Shown piece by piece: positions 19,005-26,804 of a stretch of DNA of 64,000 bases. The position numbers and the translations under genes were made by a program. Numbering within the stretch: the first letter of the stretch is position 1; every line of letters starts with the position of its first letter. Location of the stretch: positions 1 through 64,000 of the forward strand of contig JAJNNC010000017.1 in assembly GCA_021730635.1 (NCBI GenBank), given 5' to 3'. The DNA is from Catalimonadaceae bacterium JC749. GTDB taxonomy: Bacteria > Bacteroidota > Bacteroidia > Cytophagales > Cyclobacteriaceae. The notes beneath the pieces were generated by a model, which was not told where the DNA came from, made no database searches, and saw only the letters and a program-made list of their open reading frames with translations.

Positions 19005-19916
19005 ATGAGGCAACATGTTTTGATCACCGGCGGAAGTGGTTTGGTGGGAACAAGACTCACCGAAATGCTGTTAGAAAAAGGCTATCAGGTGAGTCACTTA
19101 AGTCGTTCGGCTGCTTCTTCAGCGTCGGTTACTACCTATCTATGGGATATAGAGAAAAAAGAAATAGAGCCGGAAGCCCTAACCAAAACAGATTATATAG
19201 TGCATCTGGCTGGTGCCAACGTCGGCGAAAAGCGCTGGACCAAAAGCAGGAAGGAAGTTATTATGAAAAGCAGAACGGAGCCTGCTAAATTACTCCATGA
19301 TGCTATTGCTCAGTTAGGAAGCCATCAGATCAAAGCTTTTGTGACTTCATCAGCGATTGGTATTTATGGGGAAGATACCGGTAGCAGAGAGATTATAGAA
19401 AGCAGTCCGAAAGGAACAGATTTCTTGGCGGAGGTCGTTAAAAAATGGGAAAGTGCTGTAGATGAAATTGGCAAACTGAATATCCGGGTAGTGAAATTGA
19501 GGGCAGGATTGGCACTAAGCATGCAGGGAGGAGCGTTGGTTAAAATAGTACAGCCAATAAAATTAGGAGCAGGCGCTCCTTTGGGAAGTGGCCAGCAATA
19601 TATCAGCTGGATTCATATTGATGATTTGTGCCGTATGTATATATATGCTATAGAACATGATACTATTCAGGGTGTTTATAATGCCGTAGCGCCCCAGCCC
19701 GTCACAAATGAAACTTTAACACAATCTGCCGCTAAAATTTTGAACAGGCCTCTTTTCCTTCCTCATGTGCCTGCCTTTGCTTTGAAGCTGGCTTTTGGGG
19801 AATTGGCTTCTACCGTGTTGGGTGGGTCTAAAGTATCCTCCCGTAAAATACAAGAAGCAGGGTTTGACTTTGAGTTCAATCATATAGAGAAGGCGCTGAC
19901 TGATTTATTAAAGTGA
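19005..19916 (+). CDS. TIGR01777-family NAD-dependent epimerase (SDR39U1-like)
   Basis: A 303-residue atypical SDR. The N-terminal HVLITGGSGLVGTRLTEML is the Rossmann nucleotide-binding loop. The central VHLAGANVGEKRWTKSRK and the ending DUF1731 domain (SSRKIQEAGFDFEF) mark the TIGR01777 family (YfcH/SDR39U1). The enzymatic substrate of this family is not known. It lies 22 bp upstream of the LOG-family gene, which in turn is adjacent to the lytic transglycosylase, so the three are probably co-transcribed. Confidence 0.9.
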   Translation: MRQHVLITGGSGLVGTRLTEMLLEKGYQVSHLSRSAASSASVTTYLWDIEKKEIEPEALTKTDYIVHLAGANVGEKRWTKSRKEVIMKSRTEPAKLLHDAIAQLGSHQIKAFVTSSAIGIYGEDTGSREIIESSPKGTDFLAEVVKKWESAVDEIGKLNIRVVKLRAGLALSMQGGALVKIVQPIKLGAGAPLGSGQQYISWIHIDDLCRMYIYAIEHDTIQGVYNAVAPQPVTNETLTQSAAKILNRPLFLPHVPAFALKLAFGELASTVLGGSKVSSRKIQEAGFDFEFNHIEKALTDLLK

Positions 19917-19938
19917 TTAGCCACAAATTTGACTGACA

Positions 19939-20712
19939 ATGAAAGAAAATGGAGAAAATAATGTTATGACCAAACGGTTACCAGCTCATACTGCTCTAGC
20001 TGTTAATACAGAAGAAGAAAGAATAAAACGGGCTTTTAAAGATAAAGATTGGAACGAGATCAAAAGTCATGATTCTTGGGCAGTATTCAAGGTAATGTCT
20101 GAGTTTGTAGAAGGATTCGAGAAGATGGCCAAGATAGGGCCCTGCGTTACTATTTTCGGTTCGGCCCGTACCCTGAATGATCACCCTTATTACAAAATGG
20201 CAGAAGAAATTGCTGCCAAGATTGTCAAGCATGGTTACGGTGTTATTACAGGGGGCGGCCCCGGCATTATGGAGGCAGGCAACAAGGGGGCACAACGTGC
20301 GGGCGGTAAATCTGTAGGGATCAACATCATCTTGCCTTTCGAGCAGATGAATAATATTTATATCGACCCTGATAAGCTGATTACTTTTGACTATTTCTTT
20401 GTGCGCAAGGTCATGTTTGTTAAATATTCTCAAGGTTTTATTGTAATGCCTGGAGGTTTTGGTACGTTGGACGAACTTTTTGAGGCCTTGACTTTAATTC
20501 AAACCAAAAAAATTGGTAGATTTCCAATTGTATTGGTCGGAAGTGATTACTGGAAAGGCCTGTTGCATTGGATTGAAGAAATTGTGTTGAAGCAGGAACA
20601 AAATATTAATCAGGAAGACCTCAAACTTTTCAATCTCGTTGATACGGCCGAAGAAGCTGTAGAAGTGATTGATAATTTTTATGCGAAATATACCTTATCC
20701 CCAAATTTTTAA
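19939..20712 (+). CDS. LOG-family (TIGR00730) Rossmann-fold nucleotide hydrolase
   Basis: A 257-residue protein with the LOG signatures: GSARTLNDHPYY near residue 70, GGGPGIMEAGNKGA near 109 and PGGFGTLDELFEALTLIQ near 172. Members release nucleobases from nucleoside monophosphates (cytokinin-activating type or PpnN-like). A catalytic Arg/Glu pair fits PGGxGTxxE. The N-terminal 40 residues are charged and variable. It sits between the epimerase and the transglycosylase and its stop is 2 bp from the next start. Confidence 0.9.
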   Translation: MKENGENNVMTKRLPAHTALAVNTEEERIKRAFKDKDWNEIKSHDSWAVFKVMSEFVEGFEKMAKIGPCVTIFGSARTLNDHPYYKMAEEIAAKIVKHGYGVITGGGPGIMEAGNKGAQRAGGKSVGINIILPFEQMNNIYIDPDKLITFDYFFVRKVMFVKYSQGFIVMPGGFGTLDELFEALTLIQTKKIGRFPIVLVGSDYWKGLLHWIEEIVLKQEQNINQEDLKLFNLVDTAEEAVEVIDNFYAKYTLSPNF

Positions 20713-20714
20713 TA

Positions 20715-21722
20715 GTGAAAAAGCTACAAACACAGGTTGTTATTCAAATGGTTATGATTATAGGCTTAATTGCCTATATCAGTTGGAAAGAGTATGGGCA
20801 AACAACTGTTCTTCCAGTCAAGGAAGCCTCCTTATTAGCAGATAAACCTGCAGAGGAACCTTCTGCAACGCCGGTATCCGGTCAAAGTATGGTCCCTTCT
20901 TACAAGGCATTTGTGGTGAGAGTGCCCGAAGAAGTGGAATTTGCCGGAGAAGTTATTTCTCTGAAAGAGCCGGATTTGCGAGAGCGTTTGGATAAAGAAC
21001 TTCACGTCAACGCCAATTGGCATTCTAACACCATTCTGCTGATTAAGAAAGCTAACAGATGGTTGCCCCAAATCGCCGAAATACTAAAGAAAAATGGAAT
21101 TCCCGAAGACTTTAAATACATCCCTGCCATAGAGAGTGGCTTTGAAGAAGGAGCGCGGTCGCCTAAAGATGCCATTGGGTTTTGGCAATTGTTGGAAGGC
21201 ACTGCCAAGGATTATGGGCTGGAAGTAGCCAAAGGGGTAGACGAACGTTATGACCCGATCAAGTCCACCGAGGCTGCCTGTCAATATTTGAAAGAGGCTT
21301 ATAAAAAGTTTGGCAGCTGGGCTAATGTAGCCGCTTCCTATAACATAGGTATGCGAGGGTTTGAGCGCCGGTTAGAAGAACAAAAAGTGGATTCTTACTT
21401 TGACATGCTGATCAATGATGAAACCTCCCGCTATATGTTCAGGATCATGGCTGTAAAAATGATTCTGGAGAATCCGGAGACCTTTGGGTTTTATATTCCT
21501 AAAGATCAGTTGTATTACCAGCCCGACTTTAAAATTGTAAAGGTATCTGAAACCATCGATGATTTAGTAGCGTTTGCTCATCAGCATGATATTACTTATA
21601 AAACACTCAAAAGATATAACCCCTGGCTGAGGGATGATAAGTTGAAGGTAAAGAAATATATCTATGAAATTAGAATCCCCCAGGATCCGGCAGAGCAGAA
21701 GGTCTTTGCCAAATCAGAGTAA
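20715..21722 (+). CDS. Membrane-anchored lytic murein transglycosylase (MltD-like)
   Basis: A 335-residue protein with an N-terminal signal anchor (residues 4-21), a low-complexity linker and a lysozyme-like SLT domain at about 125-240. The catalytic Glu lies in PAIESGF. Family motifs are GFWQLLEGTAKDYGL (normally GxWQF/M) and ASYNIG. The last 60 residues (DDLVAFAHQHDITYKTLKRYNPWL) resemble a LysM peptidoglycan-binding unit. The enzyme cleaves glycan strands with formation of 1,6-anhydromuropeptides in the periplasm. The start codon is GTG, two bases after the preceding stop, which suggests translational coupling. A classical terminator follows. Confidence 0.88.
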   Translation: MKKLQTQVVIQMVMIIGLIAYISWKEYGQTTVLPVKEASLLADKPAEEPSATPVSGQSMVPSYKAFVVRVPEEVEFAGEVISLKEPDLRERLDKELHVNANWHSNTILLIKKANRWLPQIAEILKKNGIPEDFKYIPAIESGFEEGARSPKDAIGFWQLLEGTAKDYGLEVAKGVDERYDPIKSTEAACQYLKEAYKKFGSWANVAASYNIGMRGFERRLEEQKVDSYFDMLINDETSRYMFRIMAVKMILENPETFGFYIPKDQLYYQPDFKIVKVSETIDDLVAFAHQHDITYKTLKRYNPWLRDDKLKVKKYIYEIRIPQDPAEQKVFAKSE

Positions 21723-21735
21723 AATGTTGGGAAGA

Positions 21736-21757
21736 GGGCGACGAGCCCTTTTTTTTA
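21736..21757 (+). terminator. Rho-independent terminator after the transglycosylase gene
   Basis: AGGGC-GACGA-GCCCT followed by eight T residues, 14 bp past the stop codon. It closes the epimerase-LOG-transglycosylase unit. Confidence 0.85.
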
Positions 21758-21824
21758 TTGACACTTATGAGTAGAAGCGGTGAGCTGCCTGCTCACGAAC
21801 AGTGGTAGATTGGACCTCTCCTGA

Positions 21825-22343
21825 TTATAACAATTTGGTGCCAGGCTTTATCAGCAGGAGAGTAGACTCAGGTTTTTTTTTCTCTTTGAGCTTTTTCTTC
21901 TCTCTGCGGTTCTTATATAAGAGAACAACCTTGAGCGCTAAATGAAATCCCAGAACTGAAATAATAGAGGTTAAAATAATGTTGCCCAGCAAAAACTTTC
22001 CGGAGTGGCTCACAAAAGTATAGGGCAGTAAAGATTCCCATTGTTCCAGATGAAATACGTTGAACAGGAAATCACCTACTACATAGCAAAGAGCATAGAC
22101 AGGAGCCATAAACAGCGGATTCCAGAAAACGATGGCAAAGAACAGAGATAATTTATTAATCTTCTTAAAAAGTAATGCCATACAAAAAGCCAGTACCCAA
22201 TTCAGACCTGGTGTAGGCAACAATGCGATAAAGGTACCCACGGCAAAACCGAAGGCAATGGCTGAATCTGATGTCTTGGAGGTTAAAACCTCAACTAAAT
22301 TTCTGATAAACTTGAACCGGAACTTTCTATACCAAATTTTCAT
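21825..22343 (-). CDS. DUF2062 membrane protein
   Basis: A 172-residue protein of the DUF2062 family (PF09835). The hallmarks are the small-residue helix AIAFGFAVGTFIALLPTPGLNW (about 28-49) and INKLSLFFAIVFWNPLFMAPVYALCYVVG (about 62-90), with a further helix near 120-140 and a lysine-rich cytoplasmic tail. The function of the family is unknown. In other bacteria the domain is found alone or fused to glycosyltransferases. It is monocistronic and lies between two terminator-bounded units. Confidence 0.87.
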   Translation of the reverse strand: MKIWYRKFRFKFIRNLVEVLTSKTSDSAIAFGFAVGTFIALLPTPGLNWVLAFCMALLFKKINKLSLFFAIVFWNPLFMAPVYALCYVVGDFLFNVFHLEQWESLLPYTFVSHSGKFLLGNIILTSIISVLGFHLALKVVLLYKNRREKKKLKEKKKPESTLLLIKPGTKLL

Positions 22344-22439
22344 TTTTTCCTTCCCACACAGCGGTAAATAATTCTATTGCATTAACGTAAAATAATGGAG
22401 AATGGCTATCATTCAGCTTATTCTTTTTTTCAATTCTTA

Positions 22440-23141
22440 TCACTCATAGTTGAGGAGAAAATTACGGATACCTTCTGCTAAAAATCGCTTAATGTCTGGC
22501 ATCTCAGACCTATCCGTATATTTCTGATTTATTTCTAATTCTATGCCACTGTAACAGTTTGCCGGAAAATATTTTCGGAGGAAAGTTGTAAATCCGTCGT
22601 CGGTCCCTTTATAAGGTTGATTAAAGTCAATCTGTCGCTCAGGTAGGTGTTTCACCAGAAAAGCGCTCAGCTGTTCACAGAATTTTTGCTCTTCTGCCCG
22701 GTTGGGGTCAAACAGCAAGCCGATATCAGTGGTGCGGATTTCCCGGTTTAATATGGGAGTAAAGGTATGAACGGAAAGATGGAGAACCTTCTGATGGCGA
22801 TCGATACAAGCTTGCAAAGCCGTAGTGACACGGTTCCGATAGGGTAAATAGACCTCTTCCAGCAATTGTTGCTTGAAAGTTTCCGCCAATGAAGATGAAA
22901 ATTCAGAAAACAAAGCTGGATTATCCTGAGAGCGGTTCATTTCTATCAGCAAACGGCTGGTCTCTTCATAAAACAAAGGCGCTTGCAAATGTTGGGCAAG
23001 CGCCTGTGCTATAGGCAAAGCCCCGCTATCCCACCCCCGGTGTGTGTTGAGAACCTCTCTGTCCTGCACAAAAAGATGCTGGAAGGCAGCAGGAATCTTA
23101 TAACCCGCATGTTCACAACTGATCACCACCGGAAAGTTCAT
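22440..23141 (-). CDS. N-formylglutamate amidohydrolase-family enzyme
   Basis: A 233-residue member of the FGase family (PF05013). Motifs are SCEHAGYKIP at residues 8-17, HRGWDSGA near 35 and SRLLIEMNRS near 62, with a histidine-containing LSVHTFTPILN near 122 that fits the zinc-hydrolase fold. Classical members hydrolyse N-formylglutamate in histidine degradation, but no hut gene is nearby. Here the gene overlaps the GCS2-like ligase by 4 bp and ends an operon with ATP-grasp and C39-like genes. It therefore more likely trims or deacylates the product of those ligases. Confidence 0.85.
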   Translation of the reverse strand: MNFPVVISCEHAGYKIPAAFQHLFVQDREVLNTHRGWDSGALPIAQALAQHLQAPLFYEETSRLLIEMNRSQDNPALFSEFSSSLAETFKQQLLEEVYLPYRNRVTTALQACIDRHQKVLHLSVHTFTPILNREIRTTDIGLLFDPNRAEEQKFCEQLSAFLVKHLPERQIDFNQPYKGTDDGFTTFLRKYFPANCYSGIELEINQKYTDRSEMPDIKRFLAEGIRNFLLNYE

Positions 23142-24385
23142 GAATGAAACATCTCGTTGGTTTCAACACAATTACATAAAGTATGGTAAACGCTTTTCAG
23201 ATGATCATGCGTGAAATCCTGTCCCAGGGCTTTCAGAATTCTACGTGCCAGCGTCCCCTCTTTTGTAATAACCTGTAAAGATTCCTGAAAAGGCATTAAT
23301 TTTTCCGGATACCAGACCGTGAGCTGGTTAATGATGTGTTTCCAAAGCTGTTGGGCAGTCAACGACTTTTCCTGTATACCAAAAACCGACAAGTACGCTT
23401 CATCTTCAATAATGGCCGCTTCTGCTTCTCTAACAGTAGTTTTAAAAATGTTATAGAGCGGATCGATAGCCCATGTCGTTTGTTGCTCAAAAGGAATGAA
23501 TTTATTTTCTACTATAGCCTGTAATAAGCAGGTGACAGCGGCTACAATACTTACATCGGCCCAGGAGCACTCTTGTATATCCAGAATTCTGATTTCAATA
23601 GCGCCCCGGTCAAAACGGGCTATGGCACCTCTGGAATTGAGCCATACGGCTTCCAACAACTGCTCCGGATCATGAGGGGCAATGGCGGCCTCTATCACAT
23701 CATAAATAGCATGTTGATAATGTGCCCGAGACGTCACCTGTTCCGGAATAACCCTCCCGGTAAGTGATGGTATGATTCGCTGGTTTCTTTCATAATAATC
23801 TAGCCTTTTGTCCAGCAGGCCACTAAAACTACCTTCCAGAATAGGGGAACTGGCTGCCAGTGCCGGCAGAATCGGTAGTATCAAACGAATAGCCGTATGC
23901 AGTTTGGCAAATTCTTCGTCTCCCTGAAAGGGAAGATTGATATGGGTGCTCTGTAAATTAGACCATCCGTGTCCCCGGCAATCAAAAATCCGGTTGTAGG
24001 TATTATAAATATCGCGGTTGTCATGGGGCCATAAAACCGTCTCCTGATGAGGTTGCATCCAGGGATGAGCGGCAGTCGGCATCAACCGGGCATGAAATGA
24101 CTTTAAAATGCGGTTGATTTCTCGGAGATTGGCCGAAAAATCCTGAGCTAATTGATGAAGATCGGGCGTGGGCGTGGTGCATTTGATCTCAATAACGTGA
24201 GAAACCAACTCATTAGACCAGGAAACTGATTTGTTCACTACCTCATTGCCATATTTGCCTAGTATGGTTTTGAGTACTTCGTCTGCCACTGGTTTAACAC
24301 TAAGCGTCTCTGTATCTACAATCATATATTCCAGTTCTACACCGAATGCCTCGAAAAGGTGTAAAGGGCGCTGTATAACTGTCAT
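23138..24385 (-). CDS. GCS2-family carboxylate-amine ligase (glutamate-cysteine ligase-like)
   Basis: A 415-residue glutamine-synthetase-fold ligase of the GCS2/YbdK group (PF04107). AFGVELEYMIVD near residue 14 holds the metal-binding Glu pair. HVIEIKCTTPTPDL near 65 and the His-rich LQSTHINLPFQGD near 145 are family stretches, and RGAIEIRILDIQECSW near 265 gives further acidic active-site residues. These enzymes join an amino group to the gamma-carboxyl of glutamate or a related acid using ATP. The gene overlaps its upstream neighbour (ATP-grasp) by one base and its downstream one (amidohydrolase) by four, a fully coupled set. True glutathione synthesis is not proven. Confidence 0.87.
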   Translation of the reverse strand: MTVIQRPLHLFEAFGVELEYMIVDTETLSVKPVADEVLKTILGKYGNEVVNKSVSWSNELVSHVIEIKCTTPTPDLHQLAQDFSANLREINRILKSFHARLMPTAAHPWMQPHQETVLWPHDNRDIYNTYNRIFDCRGHGWSNLQSTHINLPFQGDEEFAKLHTAIRLILPILPALAASSPILEGSFSGLLDKRLDYYERNQRIIPSLTGRVIPEQVTSRAHYQHAIYDVIEAAIAPHDPEQLLEAVWLNSRGAIARFDRGAIEIRILDIQECSWADVSIVAAVTCLLQAIVENKFIPFEQQTTWAIDPLYNIFKTTVREAEAAIIEDEAYLSVFGIQEKSLTAQQLWKHIINQLTVWYPEKLMPFQESLQVITKEGTLARRILKALGQDFTHDHLKSVYHTLCNCVETNEMFHS

Positions 24386-25830
24386 CAGTAGGTTTTCACT
24401 CGCTGCATAAAAGAGTCCATAATATTTATATAGAGCTGGTCTCTGATGACTTTATCTTCGATTCCTGCATCAATACTGGGGTTGTCATTAACTTCAATAA
24501 CGTAATATTGTCCGTTGGATTCCTTGATATCTACGCCGTATAATCCGTCGCCAATGAGTTTGGTTACTCTGATGGCCAATTCCAGAATAGGACCAGGTGT
24601 GTCGGCAATAGAAAGGGTTTCTACCCTACCTTCTTTGTCTGAAGATTTGGACCAGTCCACAATTTGCCAGTGGTTACGGGCCATATAGTATTTACAAACA
24701 TAAAAAGGTGTATTATCCAGTACACCTATTCTCCAGTCGAAGGAAGTAGGCATAAACTCCTGTACGATCAAAAGGTCAGACTTTTGAAACAGGCCGCCAA
24801 TGGCATTCTTCAGTTCTTTCTCATTATTTACTTTTACCACACCCTGGGAATAACAACTGTCGGGTTGTTTCAGTACAAAAGGAAAATGAAAGGATTTTAA
24901 TACATCCAGGGGAGCATCTTTTCTTAAAGTGTAAGACTTTGGAGCAGGGATATTGTTAGACAACAACACCTCATTGAGGTATACTTTGTTGGTACATTTC
25001 AGAATAGATTCCGAATCATCCATGACCACAATGCCTTCCGATTCTGCTTTTTTGGCAAACCGGAAAGTATGGTGATTCACATTGGTGGTTTCCCGGATAA
25101 ATAAGGCATCATATTGAATAACCTTGCCGAAATCATTCTTGGTAATCAGATCCACCCCAAAGCCTACCTTGTCGGCCGCTTTCACAAATTTTTGAATCGC
25201 TTTGGCATTGGAAGGAGGGGTAACTTCCTCCGGGTTGATCAGAATAGCCAGATCGTATTTTTTCCGCTGGTAATTGCTCCCAGATTGTTTTCCGGAAAAA
25301 TACTGTTGCAATGCCTTAGACAGAATACTACGGTCTTCCGGAGGTACTTCTGAGAAATCCAGCGGTTTAATGTACTGCAAAGACCAGTTTTTCTTTTTAC
25401 AAATGAAACTGACTTTAAAGATTGGTGTCTGAATCAAACTGAATAACAAAGTGGCCAGCTTGTTATACTGCTCGTTACCCGTTTTGCCAAAATACACTGA
25501 TAGCTCAAAACTATGATGGTCTACGTTTTTCAGTGTGTCCTGAATCAGATCATCAAAATCGAGAGCATCTTCCCGGATCAGTGAAGGATATCTAAGATCC
25601 TGGATAGTAGAAACCTTTGGGATAACCTTATGTCCCCGGGCCTCAGCCAGCAGGGAAACGTAATACCCCATAGACTGGTAGTGATAGGATTTACAAAGGT
25701 TAATAATTTTTAAGTTCTTGGCATTTTGCAACTGGTTGTTGGTCAGATAATCCGCAGGCGTAATAACGCTCACATTTTCCAGATCTATGTCCCAACTACT
25801 CGGATTTTCAGTAATGATTACTTTAGGCAT
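24385..25830 (-). CDS. RimK-like ATP-grasp ligase with RLAN domain
   Basis: A 481-residue ligase. Residues about 1-150 match the RLAN domain found N-terminal to some RimK-like ATP-grasps, with NLCKSYHYQSMGYYVSLLAEARGHKVIP near 45-72. The ATP-grasp part covers about 280-475: PFVLKQPDSCYSQGVVKV for nucleotide binding, the VQEFMPTSFDWRIGVLDN lid and VIEVNDNPSIDAGIED with the metal-binding Glu and Asn. RimK-type enzymes add amino acids to carboxylates, making amide bonds. The gene lies 9 bp after the C39-like gene and one base overlaps the GCS2 gene. Together they suggest two successive amide-forming steps. Confidence 0.87.
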   Translation of the reverse strand: MPKVIITENPSSWDIDLENVSVITPADYLTNNQLQNAKNLKIINLCKSYHYQSMGYYVSLLAEARGHKVIPKVSTIQDLRYPSLIREDALDFDDLIQDTLKNVDHHSFELSVYFGKTGNEQYNKLATLLFSLIQTPIFKVSFICKKKNWSLQYIKPLDFSEVPPEDRSILSKALQQYFSGKQSGSNYQRKKYDLAILINPEEVTPPSNAKAIQKFVKAADKVGFGVDLITKNDFGKVIQYDALFIRETTNVNHHTFRFAKKAESEGIVVMDDSESILKCTNKVYLNEVLLSNNIPAPKSYTLRKDAPLDVLKSFHFPFVLKQPDSCYSQGVVKVNNEKELKNAIGGLFQKSDLLIVQEFMPTSFDWRIGVLDNTPFYVCKYYMARNHWQIVDWSKSSDKEGRVETLSIADTPGPILELAIRVTKLIGDGLYGVDIKESNGQYYVIEVNDNPSIDAGIEDKVIRDQLYINIMDSFMQRVKTY

Positions 25831-25839
25831 GGAAAAAAT

Positions 25840-26547
25840 CTAATGTTTTGGATGTATGATTAATATATTAGCATCATAAGTCACAATTCCTAATAAAATA
25901 GCATTAATCAGCCGATTGATATGAACCTTGTAATGTTGTTTGGTTCCTACCAGTGGATTCGGATTTAGGGGGTCTGAAATATGAGCTTGTTGCGTTTTGT
26001 TTGAAAAGCCTTTGATTAAAATAAAATGGCCGGAGGGTTCCCCTATAATATCATCAAACTGGTTTGTTTCGGGAATCTCTCTGGCACACTGATACAGGTA
26101 AGTAGCACTTAAACCTGTCAATATGGGTATTTTCTTTGTCAGATATCTTTTTAATAGGTTCACGGTCAGTTCCTCATATTTAATTTGGCCACCCAGTTGT
26201 AGAAACTGCAGATAAGCGGAGGTAGCCTGATCCAGTTTCGGATCTTTTTTCTGAACCTGCTGCAACTTTAATTTCTCTGCCAGGTCTATCTCAGGTAAAA
26301 ACCAGATAGGATCAAAAATGTGTAGATTATAAGTATAAATTGTTGCTTTGTACCCCCGGTTCAGGGCATGAATACCAAGATATACCGCTAAAGTGCCGCC
26401 TGTTTTGAATTGCGTAACTTCTTCAATGACTTTGAGTAATCCTATATGATCCTGATAGTAGTTATATAGTGCATGAAGGCAGGTAGGCCCACAAGTGACA
26501 TCATCGGGCTGCGCCCTGATGACTAAGTCAAGAATATCTTTTTCCAT
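25840..26547 (-). CDS. Peptidase C39-like cysteine protease
   Basis: A 235-residue papain-like protein of the C39-like group (PF11814-type). The nucleophile is probably Cys19 in QPDDVTCGPTCL. The His lies in SGHFILIKGF (about residue 179) and the Asp in AHISDPLNPN (about 200), giving a complete triad in the right order. There is no signal peptide and no transporter domain, so it is cytoplasmic rather than a bacteriocin exporter. As first gene of the ligase operon it could process a peptide precursor or hydrolyse the finished product. Its promoter lies in the 257-bp spacer upstream. Confidence 0.82.
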   Translation of the reverse strand: MEKDILDLVIRAQPDDVTCGPTCLHALYNYYQDHIGLLKVIEEVTQFKTGGTLAVYLGIHALNRGYKATIYTYNLHIFDPIWFLPEIDLAEKLKLQQVQKKDPKLDQATSAYLQFLQLGGQIKYEELTVNLLKRYLTKKIPILTGLSATYLYQCAREIPETNQFDDIIGEPSGHFILIKGFSNKTQQAHISDPLNPNPLVGTKQHYKVHINRLINAILLGIVTYDANILIIHPKH

Positions 26548-26804
26548 ACAATGGGATCAGGCTTTTCACTCCATAGCAATTTTAAACATGAAACAAATAA
26601 AGCTAGTTCTTTATTCACTTGGAATAGTTTAGTATTTATTTTATGCAGAATACTTACCAATTTTAGCGCCATAAAAGTAGTATAGATTAAAATTCTTTCA
26701 CTAAACCTCCATATTCTTGAATAATTGTTTAATTTCCTTTCTTTCGTCTTACTCTTTATGGATAAAAGCTTAATAATTTATCATTCATTCTGCACAGAAT
26801 CTTA

